A DNA stretch of 64,000 bases from Eonycteris spelaea (Eukaryota > Chordata > Mammalia > Chiroptera > Pteropodidae): assembly GCA_003508835.1 (NCBI GenBank), contig PUFA01000077.1:5532001-5596000 (forward strand). The letters are read 5' to 3'. Below the pieces are notes generated by a model that did no database searches, was not told the origin of the DNA, and was given only the letters and a program-made list of their open reading frames with translations. Of the stretch, positions 11,131-22,719 are shown piece after piece; the first letter of the stretch is position 1; every line of letters begins with the position of its first letter. A program made the position numbers and the translations under genes.

Positions 11131-12035
11131 TTTGGACAAATAAAGGGTTGTTTTTGTACAGCAGGCAGTAAAACTCATGAGCCTTGTTAATTCCAAAACA
11201 AAAAAACAAAAAACAGTTCAGTCTAAAATATCCAGTCACTTCAGGAAGAGTTGAAACCTATTTGTATTTAACATTAATTATGAAAAAAACTGGAACATTG
11301 GAGAATATCTATAACCCAGGACAGCAACACCAAGGAAGCCAGCTGTGCCCTCCCAAACCATCCCTACCCCTTGTCAGAGAAAGGATTCTATACTGGCTGC
11401 CTCATGGGTCCAGGACACAAAATGGTTCTCATAGCTCCGAGGAACAAGAAGTCAGAATTATACAAAGCAAAAAGGAGATGCGGGTCCAGCCCTTAAAGAG
11501 GATCTGGTTTCCAAATCATCATGCCCGGAATTATCAAGGCCCAAGATCTCCGAAAATTACACAACCTTCCTCCCACACTTATTTTATCTGTACGACTTCC
11601 TTGAGAAGGAATTGAGATGCCCCAGAGCCCCATGTCCTGTAGAGAGACTAAGTTTTCTCTAGGACAGTGGTACTTCTTACTTTCTACCTTCTCTCTGTTG
11701 ATGTATTAGCTCAAGGCCACTCTCTACCACTCAATCTCTCTCATTCTTCTTCCTGTTCTTGCTCTCTTAGTCATTTTGATGGCTGAGTCTGCTTTCTCTT
11801 TTCTCATGTCCAAAGGGACTGCAGAATTCCAAAGGGTTTACGAACCCAGACAAAGCCAATAAATACAATAGTTCAAACAAAACAATTTTCTTTCATCTGT
11901 GGCTCTTGAATTTAAGGCTTATGTTTGGCACAGTTTAATGATTATATATATATATATATTACCCTCTGAAAACATCCCCTGTTTTTAAGAGTAAATTATT
12001 TCCATTAACAAAAATATAAAGAATATCATTGAAGC
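11131..12035. other. Unassigned stretch with a short (TA)n run
   Basis: Contains a (TA)n tract at 11942-11959. The 143-codon plus-strand frame at 11184-11615 begins in an A-rich string, has no domain and is judged non-coding. Confidence 0.4.
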
Positions 12036-12039
12036 TATA

Positions 12040-12255
12040 TTTATGCAATGAAAAGCTAGGGAACACATGATGTGCCATGCACTGAGCAAAGCATTGTAGA
12101 AATATAAAGATGAGCAAGATACGATCCCTGCCTTCATGAAAAACTCTGCTCTAGTCACTATATACATGGAGTAGAAAGTGCCAAAAGTGAAGTAATCAAA
12201 CCTCAGTGTTGTGCTGATTAAGTGAGATAATATATGTAAAAGTAAGTGTTATGGG
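12040..12255. mobile_element. Old repeat fragments (MIR-related)
   Basis: 'gatgtgccatgcactgagca' with 'gatccctgccttcatg' resembles the old 'tgtgccaggcactg...ccctgccctcatgg' repeat. 'gattaagtgagataatatat' at 12218-12237 looks like the end of a plus-strand MIR. Low certainty. Confidence 0.4.
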
Positions 12256-12259
12256 AAGT

Positions 12260-13055
12260 CAAAGAAGAGTATGCACTGCAAGATATAAGGACCATAACCC
12301 CAGTGTCTATGGGAGTGTGAGTGGAAAAAAGATTTCAAGAAGCAATTGGGACCTAATCTTCTAAAATGCATTCAAGATGAAAAAGCTAATAGTTTCCCCA
12401 AAATTGTAATTCTTCCTACCCTTGCTTCTCTCCTTACCTGCTACAATCTGTCTAAAAGTCCCCACTATCATCCAGAAACTTGTCCTGCAATACAGGTAAG
12501 AATTCAACAGGAGACACCTCGGCAATCAGGAGGTTTGGGAGTAGAGAACAGCACCCATTTAAGAAGGTAAGGTGGGGATCTTCATGGAGGAGTTTTGGTC
12601 AGAGGTCCAGAATTTGAAGCATCACTGCTGCTTGGAGCCACTGCAGCTCACTGAATAGGAAGAATGAGTGTCCAACAAAACCCAAGCTCCAATACGCTCT
12701 ACCCTTCAGCCCCACTTTGGAGCATCTCGGGATCAGCGTTCACCAAACGTCATTCTTTCCAGTACGTGCTTTCTTCAGCTCAAGTCCTTGGACCCTAAGA
12801 TCTCAGAGACCTGGAGACACCCTGGAAGTGGGTTGCTGGCTGGAGTTCAATGACACAGCAAGTCCTGGACAAAAACCAACCTACAACAGGCTAAGAATGC
12901 AATGCCACTCTCCCCCCGTCTCCTCCCTCCCTCTTCCATCCACAAAGTCTGGCTCTCAGAATCCAGGCAGGAGACATGAACTATTTGGTCTTAGTTTCTT
13001 TGCCATGTGATTTCACAATTCTGTCTGAGAGAGAAGAAGAAATTCTGGAAGCAGT
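12260..13055. other. Unassigned non-coding stretch
   Basis: No recognised repeat. Three open frames of 61-97 codons are present on the plus strand. Splice-donor-like strings such as 'caggtaaga' near 12494 and 'aaggtaagg' near 12566 occur, but no matching acceptor or conserved protein was seen. Confidence 0.35.
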
Positions 13056-13059
13056 GACA

Positions 13060-13290
13060 AATGTTTCAATAGGACTTTATCATCTACCAGATACTCTTCA
13101 CATGCATCTCACTTCTACTTTCATCCTTTCGACACTCCTGTAGGGTCAGCTTTATGCAGCTCATTTTATAGATGAAGACCCAAGCCTCAGAGAGGATAGT
13201 GGACTTGCCCATGCTGACACTATAATGGGCATTCAAATTCCCTAACGCCAAGCCTCACAGTCCCTTTCCTTTATCCGGGGGCCTCTCTAC
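13060..13290 (-). mobile_element. MIR SINE
   Basis: 'ctaccagatactcttcacat', 'tcattttatagatgaagacc', 'ctcagagaggatagtggact' and 'attcaaattccctaacgcca' follow minus-strand MIR from core to tRNA-like head. Confidence 0.75.
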
Positions 13291-14015
13291 TGAGACCAGC
13301 AAGATTCCAGGTTCTTGAAAAAGTAAGCTGAACAAGTGGGAAGCAATTCCTTGAGGTGAAATAATTTAAGAAACTGAAAATTAACTGCTCCTTGATGCAA
13401 TATCAGTCAGAGGAGACCGCAAAAGAGAGGAATACAGAAAACCTGATGGGACAATAAGCTTCAGAGTGTCAAAGAAGATATACGATTCCAATTTCCCTCT
13501 CCCCTTTCTCTACTCAATCTTAAAGACCTTCCTTTCTCCTCAGAAATATTCACAGAGGAAGCGTGCTCTTAGCTAAGGAAGTCACTGCAACTTGGCTGTA
13601 TGATCCCATGCTCTCTCAAGGTGGTCAACCAAGGTCATTCTTTATAAAATAAGATAGTCCTCTGGATGTGTGATGATAAGAGCTATGAATCCAGGGGCTG
13701 CTATGGGTCAGGAGCTGTTAGAGAAAGGTTCATGAGTTGGCTGGCTTGCCCGGGAGTGCAGATGGCTTTGTGATGGCCTGTCAGCAGCCTCTCACCCTGA
13801 CTGTGAGATGGCCGGCCTTGGAAACATTGCCTCAGCATGGCAGATCAGCACGGGAGGAAGCGAGCACTTCAGGCATCAGCCCCACCAGAACTTTGCCCAG
13901 CGGGTCCCTTCGCCAGCCATAGTCACTGCAACTTCTTCAGAGGGAGATTTTAAACCAACGAGCAAGGAACCAGCCCAGAAAGCCAGAGATCCAGTCTCAT
14001 CATCAGAAAAACAAC
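13291..14015. other. Unassigned stretch upstream of an L1 tail
   Basis: No repeat recognised with confidence. The last part may be L1 3' untranslated sequence, because an L1 tail follows directly. The 74-codon frame at 13808-14032 ends inside that tail and is not protein-like. Confidence 0.35.
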
Positions 14016-14019
14016 AGAC

Positions 14020-14418
14020 AAACCCAAATTGAGGGGCACGCTACAAAATGCTTGACCAGGAATCTTCAAAACTGACAAGGTCTTAGAAAACAAGGAAAGA
14101 GTAAGAAACTGTCACAGATCAGAGGAGACTAAAGGGACATGATGACTAAACATAGTGTTGTAGCCAGGATGAGGTCCCAGAAAAAGAAGAATAGACATTC
14201 GTGGAAAAGCTGGTAAAATCTGAATCAAATCTGGGATTTAATGTACAGCAATGTACCAAAGTGATTCTTTAGTTTTAACAAATATGCCATAGTAATATAA
14301 GATGTCAACGATAGGGGAAATTGGGAGAAGGGTATATGAGAATGGTCTGGACCATCTCTAGTTCCCTGTAGATCTAAAAGTATTCTAGAATTAAAAGGTT
14401 ATTTAAACAAATTAATTT
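14020..14418 (+). mobile_element. L1 3'-end fragment (L1M class)
   Basis: 'cttgaccaggaatcttcaaa', 'aactgtcacagatcagagga', 'acatgatgactaaacatagt', 'gtaatataagatgtcaacga', and the closing 'ctagaattaaaaggttattt' follow the 3' untranslated region of an old L1 through to its A-rich end. Confidence 0.8.
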
Positions 14419-14424
14419 GAAAGG

Positions 14425-14580
14425 CAATGCAAACCTATATGCAATACCTATTAAACATCAGGCATAATGCCGGGCCCCAGAGATTCCACAGAGAACAGGA
14501 CAAGCCTTGTCTCTGCCAGCCTGGGGCAGAGTCCGGCAGGAAACAATTACAGCCTAAGCAGCAAGTATCCTAGTCCTGTA
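14425..14580 (+). mobile_element. Old mammalian repeat fragment
   Basis: 'taaacatcaggcataatgcc' then 'acaggacaagccttgtctct' and 'ggaaacaattacag' resemble the 'tgccaggcactgtg...aagacagacaaggtccctgcc' repeat. Weak and family-level only. Confidence 0.35.
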
Positions 14581-15335
14581 AGTCACACTGCCCTTTAATA
14601 TGGAAATAAAATTATGCAAGCCCCATCTTCTGAAAATGCCTTCAGGGAATGGGGACCTGGTAGTGACTACCTCTTGTTTGTTGTTCCAAATTCCAGCTCA
14701 GGCTACATCTCGATCATCTCTGGCCTTTTTGGCACCTGCTCCTTCTGGCTGCTGCCCCCTCAGGGCACCCCCCAGATAACCATCATCTAGTGTATGTAGT
14801 TGTCTTTACTGGTGGCATGGGGATGAAAAAGAGGATGATGGCACAGACCTGGAAGCCCTAATATGGGCCGCAAATATCTCTGAGCTTAGAGCACCCAACT
14901 CAGACCAGGAGGTCTCTCTCTCTCAGGCTGGGCCACCTCCCTCCTAGGGCCTCACCCACAACTTGCTGATGGATTTTTTTCTCCCTGCACTGAGCCCCTT
15001 AAGAAAGGGTACCCCTAGCAAATCTCTCTGTCTTCCTGCCTCTCTGCCTATAAGAGATGGGAGGAGGGGAAAAGAAATAAAAATTCCCACCATTGATTAT
15101 GCAGAGGGATTTTAGCATCTTCTCCTGGCATCTAGGTTATCTCTGAGCTTTCTCCTGGAAAGCAAGGGGGCCCTTAAGCTATTTTCCCAAATAATGGAGT
15201 AGTTCTCTCTCCAAGAATATTTTTTTCATTCTGTACCAGCCTTAAAATTTAGGCAAGAGTATAATGATGTTTTGGTTGCTTAAATTTTTGTCTTTCAAAT
15301 TAGCATCCTTTATTCTCCACTATTAACATCACTGT
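14581..15335. other. Unassigned non-coding stretch
   Basis: Mixed composition with pyrimidine-rich segments. No exon or repeat recognised. Confidence 0.4.
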
Positions 15336-15339
15336 CTCA

Positions 15340-15545
15340 GAGGTAATTAATAGTAGCTACTCATTTCATGGAATTTTATAAATGACTTCATAAACATTGT
15401 TTCAAATACTCCTTACATAAACCATGTGGAGCAGGCATGGTCATCACTCCATTTTAAAGAAAAAAAAAAAACCCTAGAGTAAGTCACTTTGCTAAGCTAA
15501 TGCAGTTGGTGAGAGGGAATCTGAGACAGACTCTGAGATTTGATC
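15340..15545 (-). mobile_element. MIR SINE
   Basis: 'ttaatagtagctactcattt', 'aataaaccatgtggagcagg'-like text, 'catcactccattttaaagaa' and 'aagtcactttgctaagctaa' follow the reverse-complement MIR. An A12 run (near 15460) interrupts the core. Confidence 0.7.
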
Positions 15546-15549
15546 ATGA

Positions 15550-16050
15550 AGCCGATGTTTGTCTTACTGCATGTATATGCTTGTTAGTCACACACACCAA
15601 CAAAGAAACTTGAAAGTCTGAGAGCTGGAGGTCATGGTGGAGACAAGCTATCTCATCAGCTGCCTGATATAGGCCACTTCTCCACAGTGTCCCCATCCCA
15701 CTTCCTGAGCTTCTCCAAAACGCCATCAGAGGATGCTCTCCACATCACGTGCTCTAGTTGTTAACAATACAGTAACCAGTAGTTGGATGGCTCCTTACAT
15801 CCAGGCTGTAACACATGTTGATCTCTCGGGGAGTCTTCACAACCTCCTTCCAGCTTGTTACTGTTCAATAAACAACAACAAAATTTACTGGCCCCTCTTA
15901 TGGAAGACTTTGAAGACACTAAGGTGGCTCAGCCTTGATTCCTCCCAGTTACATGCTTGAAAAGGGCTTTGAAGGATGAATAAGAGTTCACCATGCAGAG
16001 GAAGAAGGAAGATGAAGCGCAAATGCCCAGGGGTCAGCCTAATCCAAGTG
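15550..16050. other. Unassigned non-coding stretch
   Basis: No recognised repeat. Two opposed frames of 60 and 75 codons meet near 15730 and look like chance. Confidence 0.4.
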
Positions 16051-16054
16051 ATAA

Positions 16055-16320
16055 AACTTAAATAATAATCATAATAATAATAAAAGCATCATCGGTAACA
16101 ATCAATGCTTATTGGATATTCTAGACACCGTGATTCACTGCCTTATACACGTTATTTTATCTAGTCTCCACAATAACTATCTTAACTCTTAATTGTTAAT
16201 ATTGCTTTTTTATAGATATGAAACTCAGGGAGCTTGGGATTTACCCAGTATCAGAGAACTCAAGAATGGTTGGGCCAAGTTTAAGCTTAAGTCTGTATGA
16301 CCTTAGACCCCCATCTTTCA
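16055..16320 (-). mobile_element. MIR SINE with (AAT)n start
   Basis: An (AAT)n stretch is followed by 'caatgcttattggatattct', 'cttatacacgttattttatc', 'gatatgaaactcagggagct' and 'gtttaagcttaagtctgtat', i.e. MIR on the minus strand. Confidence 0.75.
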
Positions 16321-16930
16321 CCTTTATGCAGAGGGCTTCTCATGCTTGAATTCTGCCAGGCGGTAAGAGCAGAGTGGATAAGAGCCTGTCCCCGCCCTCA
16401 CAGATCTATAGTGCAGACATCCAAAGAGCCCATGCACCAAGAGATGGTTTAATTCCTGCACAGAAACCCAAGAGGAGATCAGAAAGACTAATTCTAGCTC
16501 TTTTGTTCAAAAGATTTATCCTTATTTGTCAATGGCATCAGTGCACACACACAACCAGACTCATCGAGAAAGCAGTAGGAAGAGAGGAATGGAATCTCTT
16601 GTATTACAAGGCTGCAGAAGGAGATGGTTTTAAACACAATCTATGCTTATATTTAGCTTAAACTTGTAGTGGGGTAGAGGGATCTCTAGGAGAACACATG
16701 ACACTTAAGCCTTCCCTCTTTGAGGCAAAACTTTCTCAGACTCAAGTAATCATGTTTATATAACAAAACTGCTAAGACTCAAAGTGTTGAGAATTGGAAC
16801 TCAATGGGGAAATCCAAGAGAGAGCCTTACATCTCCAGGACACTTGTGCACAAGAGTAATGAAGAAGTGGGCAATACCTAGAACGATGGAAGATAGGAAG
16901 GGCTGAAGGAGTTGACGTGTTTCTTGTGCA
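16321..16930. other. Unassigned non-coding stretch
   Basis: No repeat recognised. The 95-codon frame at 16374-16661 has no visible domain. Confidence 0.4.
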
Positions 16931-16934
16931 CATG

Positions 16935-17345
16935 CTCTTTGATTCCACAGATCCTTATTGAGCACCCACTGTTTTCCAGGCCATGGTCTAGGTGTGGAGG
17001 ACACAATGACCAGCACTGTGGACAAGGCTCCTGCCTTTGTCAGACTTACATTCTTACTGGGAAAACAGACAAATAGACGATTAGGGGATTAATTTGCTGA
17101 CATGTAGTGACCAGATCCCTGATGGGTATAGGGAGTGACAGGGGCTGCCTCTCAGATACGGTGGTGAGAGAATCCTCCACTGAGGAGGTGATGGGGTCCA
17201 GTCATGCACACATATCTGAAGGAAGGGCCTTCCAGTATTGGGGTTGAAGCATGAGTCTTGGGGAACGGCTTAGAGGCCAGTGTGTCTGGAGCTCAAAAAT
17301 CTAAAGGGAGAGAGGGAGAAAGAAGTCTGAGAGGTGGCTCAGAGT
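16935..17345 (+). mobile_element. Ancient mammalian repeat, long copy
   Basis: 'tccttattgagcacccactg', 'ggccatggtctaggtgtgga', 'agacttacattcttactggg', 'ccactgaggaggtgatgggg' and 'ggaagggccttccagtattg' follow the order of a widespread old repeat with a long tail. I recognise the order but cannot name the family with certainty. Confidence 0.55.
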
Positions 17346-17890
17346 GAGGTCCAGGGGAATGGTTGAGTCTTTCTAAACTCTCTCCCAGCGTGCATGACTT
17401 TCACCTCTGCTCTCTGAACCCTGCTGGCAAAGAAACAGGCAGGGAGCTGGACAAACAAGCATCCATAATCAGAATAACAATCTTTTTTTCAAAAAAAAAG
17501 GAAGAAGAATACAGACAACCTGGATATTCTGTAATAGCCATTATTTTGAAGAAAATTGGTTCTTATATGTTTTTAATGGCACTTCAGTGGAACTTAAAAT
17601 GTGAAGGTCTTGCTGTTTGGATATGTGATATAATTCAGGATTGAAGAGAACGACGAAGTCTCGTTACAGCCAAGAGGGAATTTGATACTACAGGTTATTA
17701 AAAGCCATCCTTTATGACTAAAGTAAATTCTTCCTGCTGTCATTTAGGACAATTTCTTCTTGTTATGTCTGACAGTAGGTAATAAACCGCTGGACTGTGC
17801 AAAATACCCTCTCGGAAACTGCATTTCCAAGAGAAATTCTGCCAGGTCACATACGACATAAGAACAAGGCAATATACACCCCTAGATGCT
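17346..17890. other. Unassigned non-coding stretch
   Basis: No recognised repeat or exon. A 93-codon frame at 17363-17644 contains an A/K/E-rich section encoded by an A run. Confidence 0.4.
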
Positions 17891-17897
17891 CTCAAGT

Positions 17898-17957
17898 CAC
17901 ACACACACGCACCACATGCACACGCACACGCACACGCACACGCACGCATACAACACA
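17898..17957 (+). repeat. (CACACG)n / (CA)n microsatellite
   Basis: About five CACACG units are flanked by CA and CGCA units. Strictly alternating pyrimidine-purine, with retained CpGs. The Cys/Ala/Arg/Val frames crossing it are repeat translations. Confidence 0.93.
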
Positions 17958-17959
17958 CT

Positions 17960-18435
17960 GAATGCCAGGCTGTAGGGCTGGGGTGCCTCTCACAGAGCTC
18001 ATTTTAGTGCCTCGCTCAGCTATCCACAGATGGAAGCCCTCTCCTCCACGCCCCTGAACCTTCACCTCCTCCCACACCCCCAGCCCCACACTGCTTCTCT
18101 GGAAGCACGATTCCCACTCCAGGTCACAACCCAGTTACTCAAGAGCACCTGATCGTCACAAACACAAGGATGGAATGAATCTCCAGACACACACTCTACC
18201 CATGCGCTGTACGTTGCCTAGTTGAAAATGATCCGGTTTACCTGAACAGGTTTAAATTTCCCCCAAGTCACCACCAATTGCCACTAGCCCTTCAATCATT
18301 AAACATTCTCTTCTAAATCCAATACTTGGGGGCATTCTCTTTTCTCACTAGTTTTCTCCCTTTTCACAACCACGTGTGCTGATTAGCCTTCACCCCTGCC
18401 TCCAGATTCATCCTCTACGTTCTTGTGCCCTAAGC
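17960..18435. other. Unassigned non-coding stretch
   Basis: C-rich at the start and mixed later. No recognised repeat or exon. Confidence 0.4.
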
Positions 18436-18439
18436 TCTA

Positions 18440-18835
18440 AGACGCCAACATTTCTGGGGGACCTGCGTCCCTCAGGCTCCCCTGTCCTCTGGCTTTCTGG
18501 CGCGCATGGCTAAAAGAGGCACCAGCAGGAGGAGAGAGAGATCAGGGTGTTTATTCTCTGTCCCAGTCCTGCCTCAACGCTGCATTCGGGCGTAGCATCC
18601 CCTCCCGCAGGTGTTCGTTAGCTTGTCAGCACTTTCCTCCTTTGGTTCCTTCGGCCCTAGAGCTGGTAGTAGCTTCCCTTGCTGCTAACCTCTGGGTGCG
18701 AAAACACCTTCTATTGATTTGCTTAACCCCGACCCCACTGATACAGGTAGGTCCTTTATTAAATCTCTTTAGGTAAATTACCTGAATGGAATTTGTTTTC
18801 TTCCAGGACCCTGCCGATATGCCAGACCTAGTAAG
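18440..18835 (+). mobile_element. Interspersed repeat of unresolved family
   Basis: The order 'gtttattctctgtcccag', 'ttcggccctagagctggtag', 'ttgctgctaacctctgggtg', 'ctttattaaatctctttagg' and finally 'cttccaggaccctgccgata' matches a repeat I recognise from many mammalian genomes that ends in 'ccaggaccctgactgatac'. I cannot name it reliably. The 3' end mimics a 24-nt exon (18807-18830) between AG and GTAAGT. Confidence 0.5.
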
Positions 18836-18980
18836 TGTTCACTTTTCCCTTTGGGTATAAGTCTGCTCCTTTTGAATCACTGCTAAACAGTTTTCATCAG
18901 ATGTGTAGATGCTAAGTCAATGCTCTTGAGGCTCTACTCGTATATTTTCTTTTCTGTGGTCTAGACACTCAGCTTCATTC
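18836..18980. other. Unassigned spacer
   Basis: Short unassigned sequence between two repeats. Confidence 0.4.
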
Positions 18981-18984
18981 TGAG

Positions 18985-19105
18985 TTTCTCTGAAAATGTT
19001 CATTTATTCATTCACTTAATCTTTATCGAGGACTTATATCAGACATGGTAAATACATGGTGAATCAGACACAGCCCCTGCTTGCCAGTAGCTTGCTTGTG
19101 AATGG
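18985..19105 (+). mobile_element. Ancient mammalian repeat fragment
   Basis: 'atttattcattcacttaatc', 'gacttatatcagacatggta' and 'cagcccctgcttgccagtag' match the opening of the same old repeat seen at 16935 and 54340. Confidence 0.5.
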
Positions 19106-19385
19106 TGCCAGCACACTCTTTGCTTCAGCCACAGATTTGAGTGTGACCTTCTCCTTTACCTTCTACATGCCAGTAACACCAAGCTCTATGAGTCTCAACA
19201 TCTAAACATGTTTGTAATTTTACCCACCTCTTCCAGTTTCCACTAAAACTACCTAGGTCAGGTCACCATCAATTTTATGCCTGGACTAGCCTTGCTCTCC
19301 TTGATCCATCTTCTCTAGAGAAGAAGAAAAAACAAGAATAAACTGGGAAAAAATATTAAATTAATAAGAAAGGAAGAATAGTATG
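19106..19385. other. Unassigned spacer
   Basis: No recognised repeat or exon. Confidence 0.4.
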
Positions 19386-19389
19386 ACTC

Positions 19390-19905
19390 AATATGAGGGA
19401 CAACTAATTGAATCTTGAGGATATTTAAAGAATAAAGAAGTGTGAAGTGGGACAAAAGTAAATAGTGAGACAGAAGAGAATGAACTAAGCCAATACTCAG
19501 ATTGTGTCACAGAGCACTGAGAGGGCTGAGCTGGAGCAAAGATTGTGGAAGAGAGAGTAAGAGGAGGTGAAGCTGAGACGAGAAGATGAGGCAGGGCATG
19601 AAGGACCTCGCAGGCCTTTTTAAAGAGTTTGGACTTTATCCAAAGATCAATGTGGAATCACTGAAGGGCGCGCAGCTGAGAAATACCGTAATTAGATGTG
19701 TATTTAGGGACTTCCAAGACAGATGTGAAGTGGAGAGAATGGATCAAAGAGAGTGAGGCTAATCCACGCATAAAATGGTAGTGACCTGACCTGGATAGTT
19801 TCAGTGAAAACCGGAAGAGGTGGGTGAAACTACAGAAATGTTTAGACGTTGGGATTCATAGAACTTGGTGTTACTGGGATGTAGGAGATAAAGGAGAAAG
19901 AAAAA
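19390..19905 (+). mobile_element. Probable internal part of the ancient long repeat
   Basis: 'aggcagggcatgaaggacct' then 'gagtttggactttatccaaa' and 'caatgtggaatcactgaagg' correspond in order to the 'atgtagggccttgtaggcc...ttggattttattc...gggaagccattgg' segment of the old repeat also suspected at 33340. Diverged. Confidence 0.45.
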
Positions 19906-20910
19906 TTGATAGTCGCATCTAAATCCATGGCTTAAGCAAGAGTATGCTGGTCCCATTCACAAAGACAGAAAACATAGGAGAAAAGGTCAAGGGTAAATAT
20001 TCCTTCGTAGCTCAATTGAGTTTGAGGTTCTGATTGGCTTCCAGCAGGGATGTATCTGTAGGGTCTAGTGCTGGGAGAGATCTGGACTGAGTCCTCCAGC
20101 TTCGTTGTCTGTTACTGGAATCTCCTATTGTCTTTCTTTGTTTTGACTGTATTCCAGTGGTTACCCCAAACCTTCCTCTCACCTTTGCCTTATTCAGCGT
20201 CCTCATTACTTTCTTGACACATGATTGCTTTTAAAATGCCCCCACTCATTTTTCAGAACATCTGCGAGTTTAATTTCTTTTTAATGCCAACTCTTGGCAT
20301 AACCAACCTGCCTCAGGATTCCTTCTCTCCTCACCTACTCACAACATCCACCTTCGAGCTGGCACAAAGCTCTGACTTCCAAGTCCCAAGAAGCGGCCAT
20401 TTCCCCCATGTAGATGTAATTCAAGTTCAGTCCCTGACTCTAGCCAAGGCGATGACCCCCACGTCATCTTTAACATTTGAGTAGAGGCATTACCAGTAAG
20501 CTGTGGCCATGTGAGCAGAAGATAAACATTCTCACCACAGGTGACATCAATGATTCATTCCAGAAGTCAGCAGCTTCTGTTCCAAGAGTTAAAACATTAT
20601 GAAAGATGCAGCATCTTCAGCTAAGAGCAGGTGTACCTATGCTTCCAAATACCCTCTCCCCCTTTTCCATCAAGCTCAGCCCCCAGAGGCCCAGGATAAA
20701 TCTAAATTTGTCTTCCTCTGCCAAAAGGTGACAAATTTATTCACTGGCCAAAGCTAAAGCTTCAGCTCTGCTTTTCTCATTAACTGCAATCTGCATCTGC
20801 AGCTGAGCCCCGATCTCTCCCCAGTGAAGGAACCAGGGGAGGAAAACGCAGGACTCTTTGGGAGCTGGACACTGATGCTCTCCCGCCCTTGGCGGCCAAT
20901 GCCTCTTATT
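19906..20910. other. Unassigned stretch, partly candidate conserved DNA
   Basis: No repeat recognised. The part 20690-20830 contains closely spaced AT-rich and 'gccaaagctaaagcttcagc' strings and is repeat-free, so it is a modest candidate for conservation. Two frames of 64 and 87 codons are not protein-like. Confidence 0.35.
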
Positions 20911-20914
20911 CACG

Positions 20915-21300
20915 TCACGTCAATACACACTTACTGAGAGCCTGTTCTGTTCTAGGCTCTGTGAACAGCCTTTCACACACACACACACACAAGGCATATA
21001 TATGTAAAGTCATCATCTTTGCACTTGAAGAGCTTACTATTTTGGAGGTGGATAAAGATTAATAAATGATCATAATACACTATGACAAATATAATGTCTT
21101 TTATATGCCAAGGAGAACACAGGTGAGGAAGCAATAAATCTTCCCTAGGCTGACAGGAGGTGAGGTAGGGAGAGTTGAAGGAAAGCAAAAGAAGATAAAA
21201 CTAATAAGATGGCAAAGGAAACTGAGGCGAGCAGTGTTCGTAGGGCTTCATTTGCCATAGCAAGGAATATGAACTTCAATCTGTAAACACTGGTGAGCCC
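20915..21300 (+). mobile_element. Ancient mammalian repeat with internal (AC)n
   Basis: 'acacacttactgagagcctg' and 'ttctgttctaggctctgtga' open the repeat; an (AC)n run at 20974-20991 follows; then 'aagagcttactattttggag', 'taataaatgatcataataca' and 'cgtagggcttcatttgccat'. Same family as the copies at 16935 and 52020. Confidence 0.5.
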
Positions 21301-22230
21301 TTAACGCAGGTATTCTCAGTTCGAAGTCCACTCACTCAGTGTGGTCCAGAGATCACAGCCACAGATGCCAGTTCACCAAGATGCGTACCAGAATTGAGAG
21401 TGAGCCTCTACAAACTTGACATTGATATGACATCCAAGTACACGATGGATGAGCTCATATCAGGGTATTGACCTTTGGGTATGTCACCCTTGGGAGAATC
21501 TCATGTGGTACAAGCTGGGAACTAGTATTGATGTGTGACAGACTGAAGTTTTGAAAAATAGATAAAACTTGTCTTCCATCATAGATACCTGGAGAAGCTC
21601 TGTTCCGGGGCGGAAAGGGTGGGGGAGCTCTTTGACTTTAAAATGTCCTTGTCATTATATGTAAAATCGTGTGGGACTTCCTTTTTGTTTGTTTATAATC
21701 ATAGCTTTTATCAGATTCTCTAATGAATCTCCAACCTAAAGGTTAAAAGCAGTTCTGTTAGAGATCACTAAGAAGAGGGCTATATCATTTGGTCTGTATG
21801 TTAGGAAGTCCCCTCCTGAAAGCTGAGGGTCAGGAGTGGCCCACCAAGCAGGCAGGAGCCCACCCAGCCCCTGTGCGGTAGATGACACTGCTACCCCAAC
21901 TCCCCAGTCATCATCACCTCGAGCTGACTCCCCTGGGACTCCAGTTCAGAACTGTCTGGGGGTGCTCTTCTCTGAAGGAACAGTAGAAAGATCTTTTCAA
22001 AAAAAATTAAACTCAAACAAGAAATTCCATTCAACAACATCTACTGAGCCCCTACTGTGAAGGGCTCTGACCTAGGAGGATGGACCTGCCCCATGGGGAT
22101 TGCTTTATAATGGCAAGAAATATATCCTAAATGCAGTGTTATTTAAGGTAGTCTTGGTTTGAATTTCTCCACAAAGGTGATCCCGAGAAACAGCAGCAGG
22201 GGTGTGGAAAAAGTGAAATATGGCAAGGAA
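21301..22230. other. Unassigned stretch
   Basis: No confident repeat, although 22018-22110 ('caacaacatctactgagccc') may be another fragment of the old repeat. The 74-codon frame at 21836-22060 has no domain. Confidence 0.35.
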
Positions 22231-22235
22231 GGCAG

Positions 22236-22255
22236 AAAAAAAAAAAAAAAAAAAA
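22236..22255 (+). repeat. (A)20 homopolymer
   Basis: Uninterrupted run of 20 A. No SINE or LINE body is visible immediately upstream, so its origin is unclear. Confidence 0.95.
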
Positions 22256-22545
22256 GGCCAGTTTCACTCAGGGTACCTTGAGCTTTATCCTGCTGGGGAC
22301 TCTGGAAGTCAGTGCAAACCACCATCTCAAAATTATCCCAAATAAGGATGAGGGAGATGGTTATTTACACGCCAGTATGCATCAGCCATTAGTGAGGGCC
22401 ACCTAGCAGGCAGGTAGTTAGAACTCCAGCCTCCAGAAGAGACCCTTGGGCTACTAGTTAGGAGCTGAGTATTCACTGTGTTGGTAAATTACAAACAGAT
22501 GTGGGTAGGGCAGGGACAGTATTTGCTATAGAGCCTTAAATCTTT
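22256..22545. other. Unassigned spacer
   Basis: No recognised repeat or exon. Confidence 0.4.
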
Positions 22546-22549
22546 GAAC

Positions 22550-22695
22550 GCCAGTTCATTCATTTATTCACTTATTCTTCCATCTGCTTATTCTATCATT
22601 CATTTAATGAGCACTTACTCTCTGCCAAGCAAAGAAATCAGTCATTATGTAAACAGGGAACTAACTATACAAGTGAGAGCGAGCTCGGGGGTTAC
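22550..22695 (+). mobile_element. Ancient mammalian repeat fragment
   Basis: 'gttcattcatttattcactt' and 'tttaatgagcacttactctc' followed by 'tgccaagcaaagaaatcagt' give the opening of the old repeat family. Confidence 0.5.
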
Positions 22696-22719
22696 TTAAT
22701 CCACAATTGGGTGTGCATA

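Noticed and set aside
11184..11615. 143-codon plus-strand open frame
   Set aside because: Begins in an A-rich string, no domain, no supporting splice signals.
12490..12570. Splice-donor-like 'caggtaaga' and 'aaggtaagg' after an open frame
   Set aside because: No paired acceptor with a pyrimidine tract and no conserved protein; donor-like strings are common.
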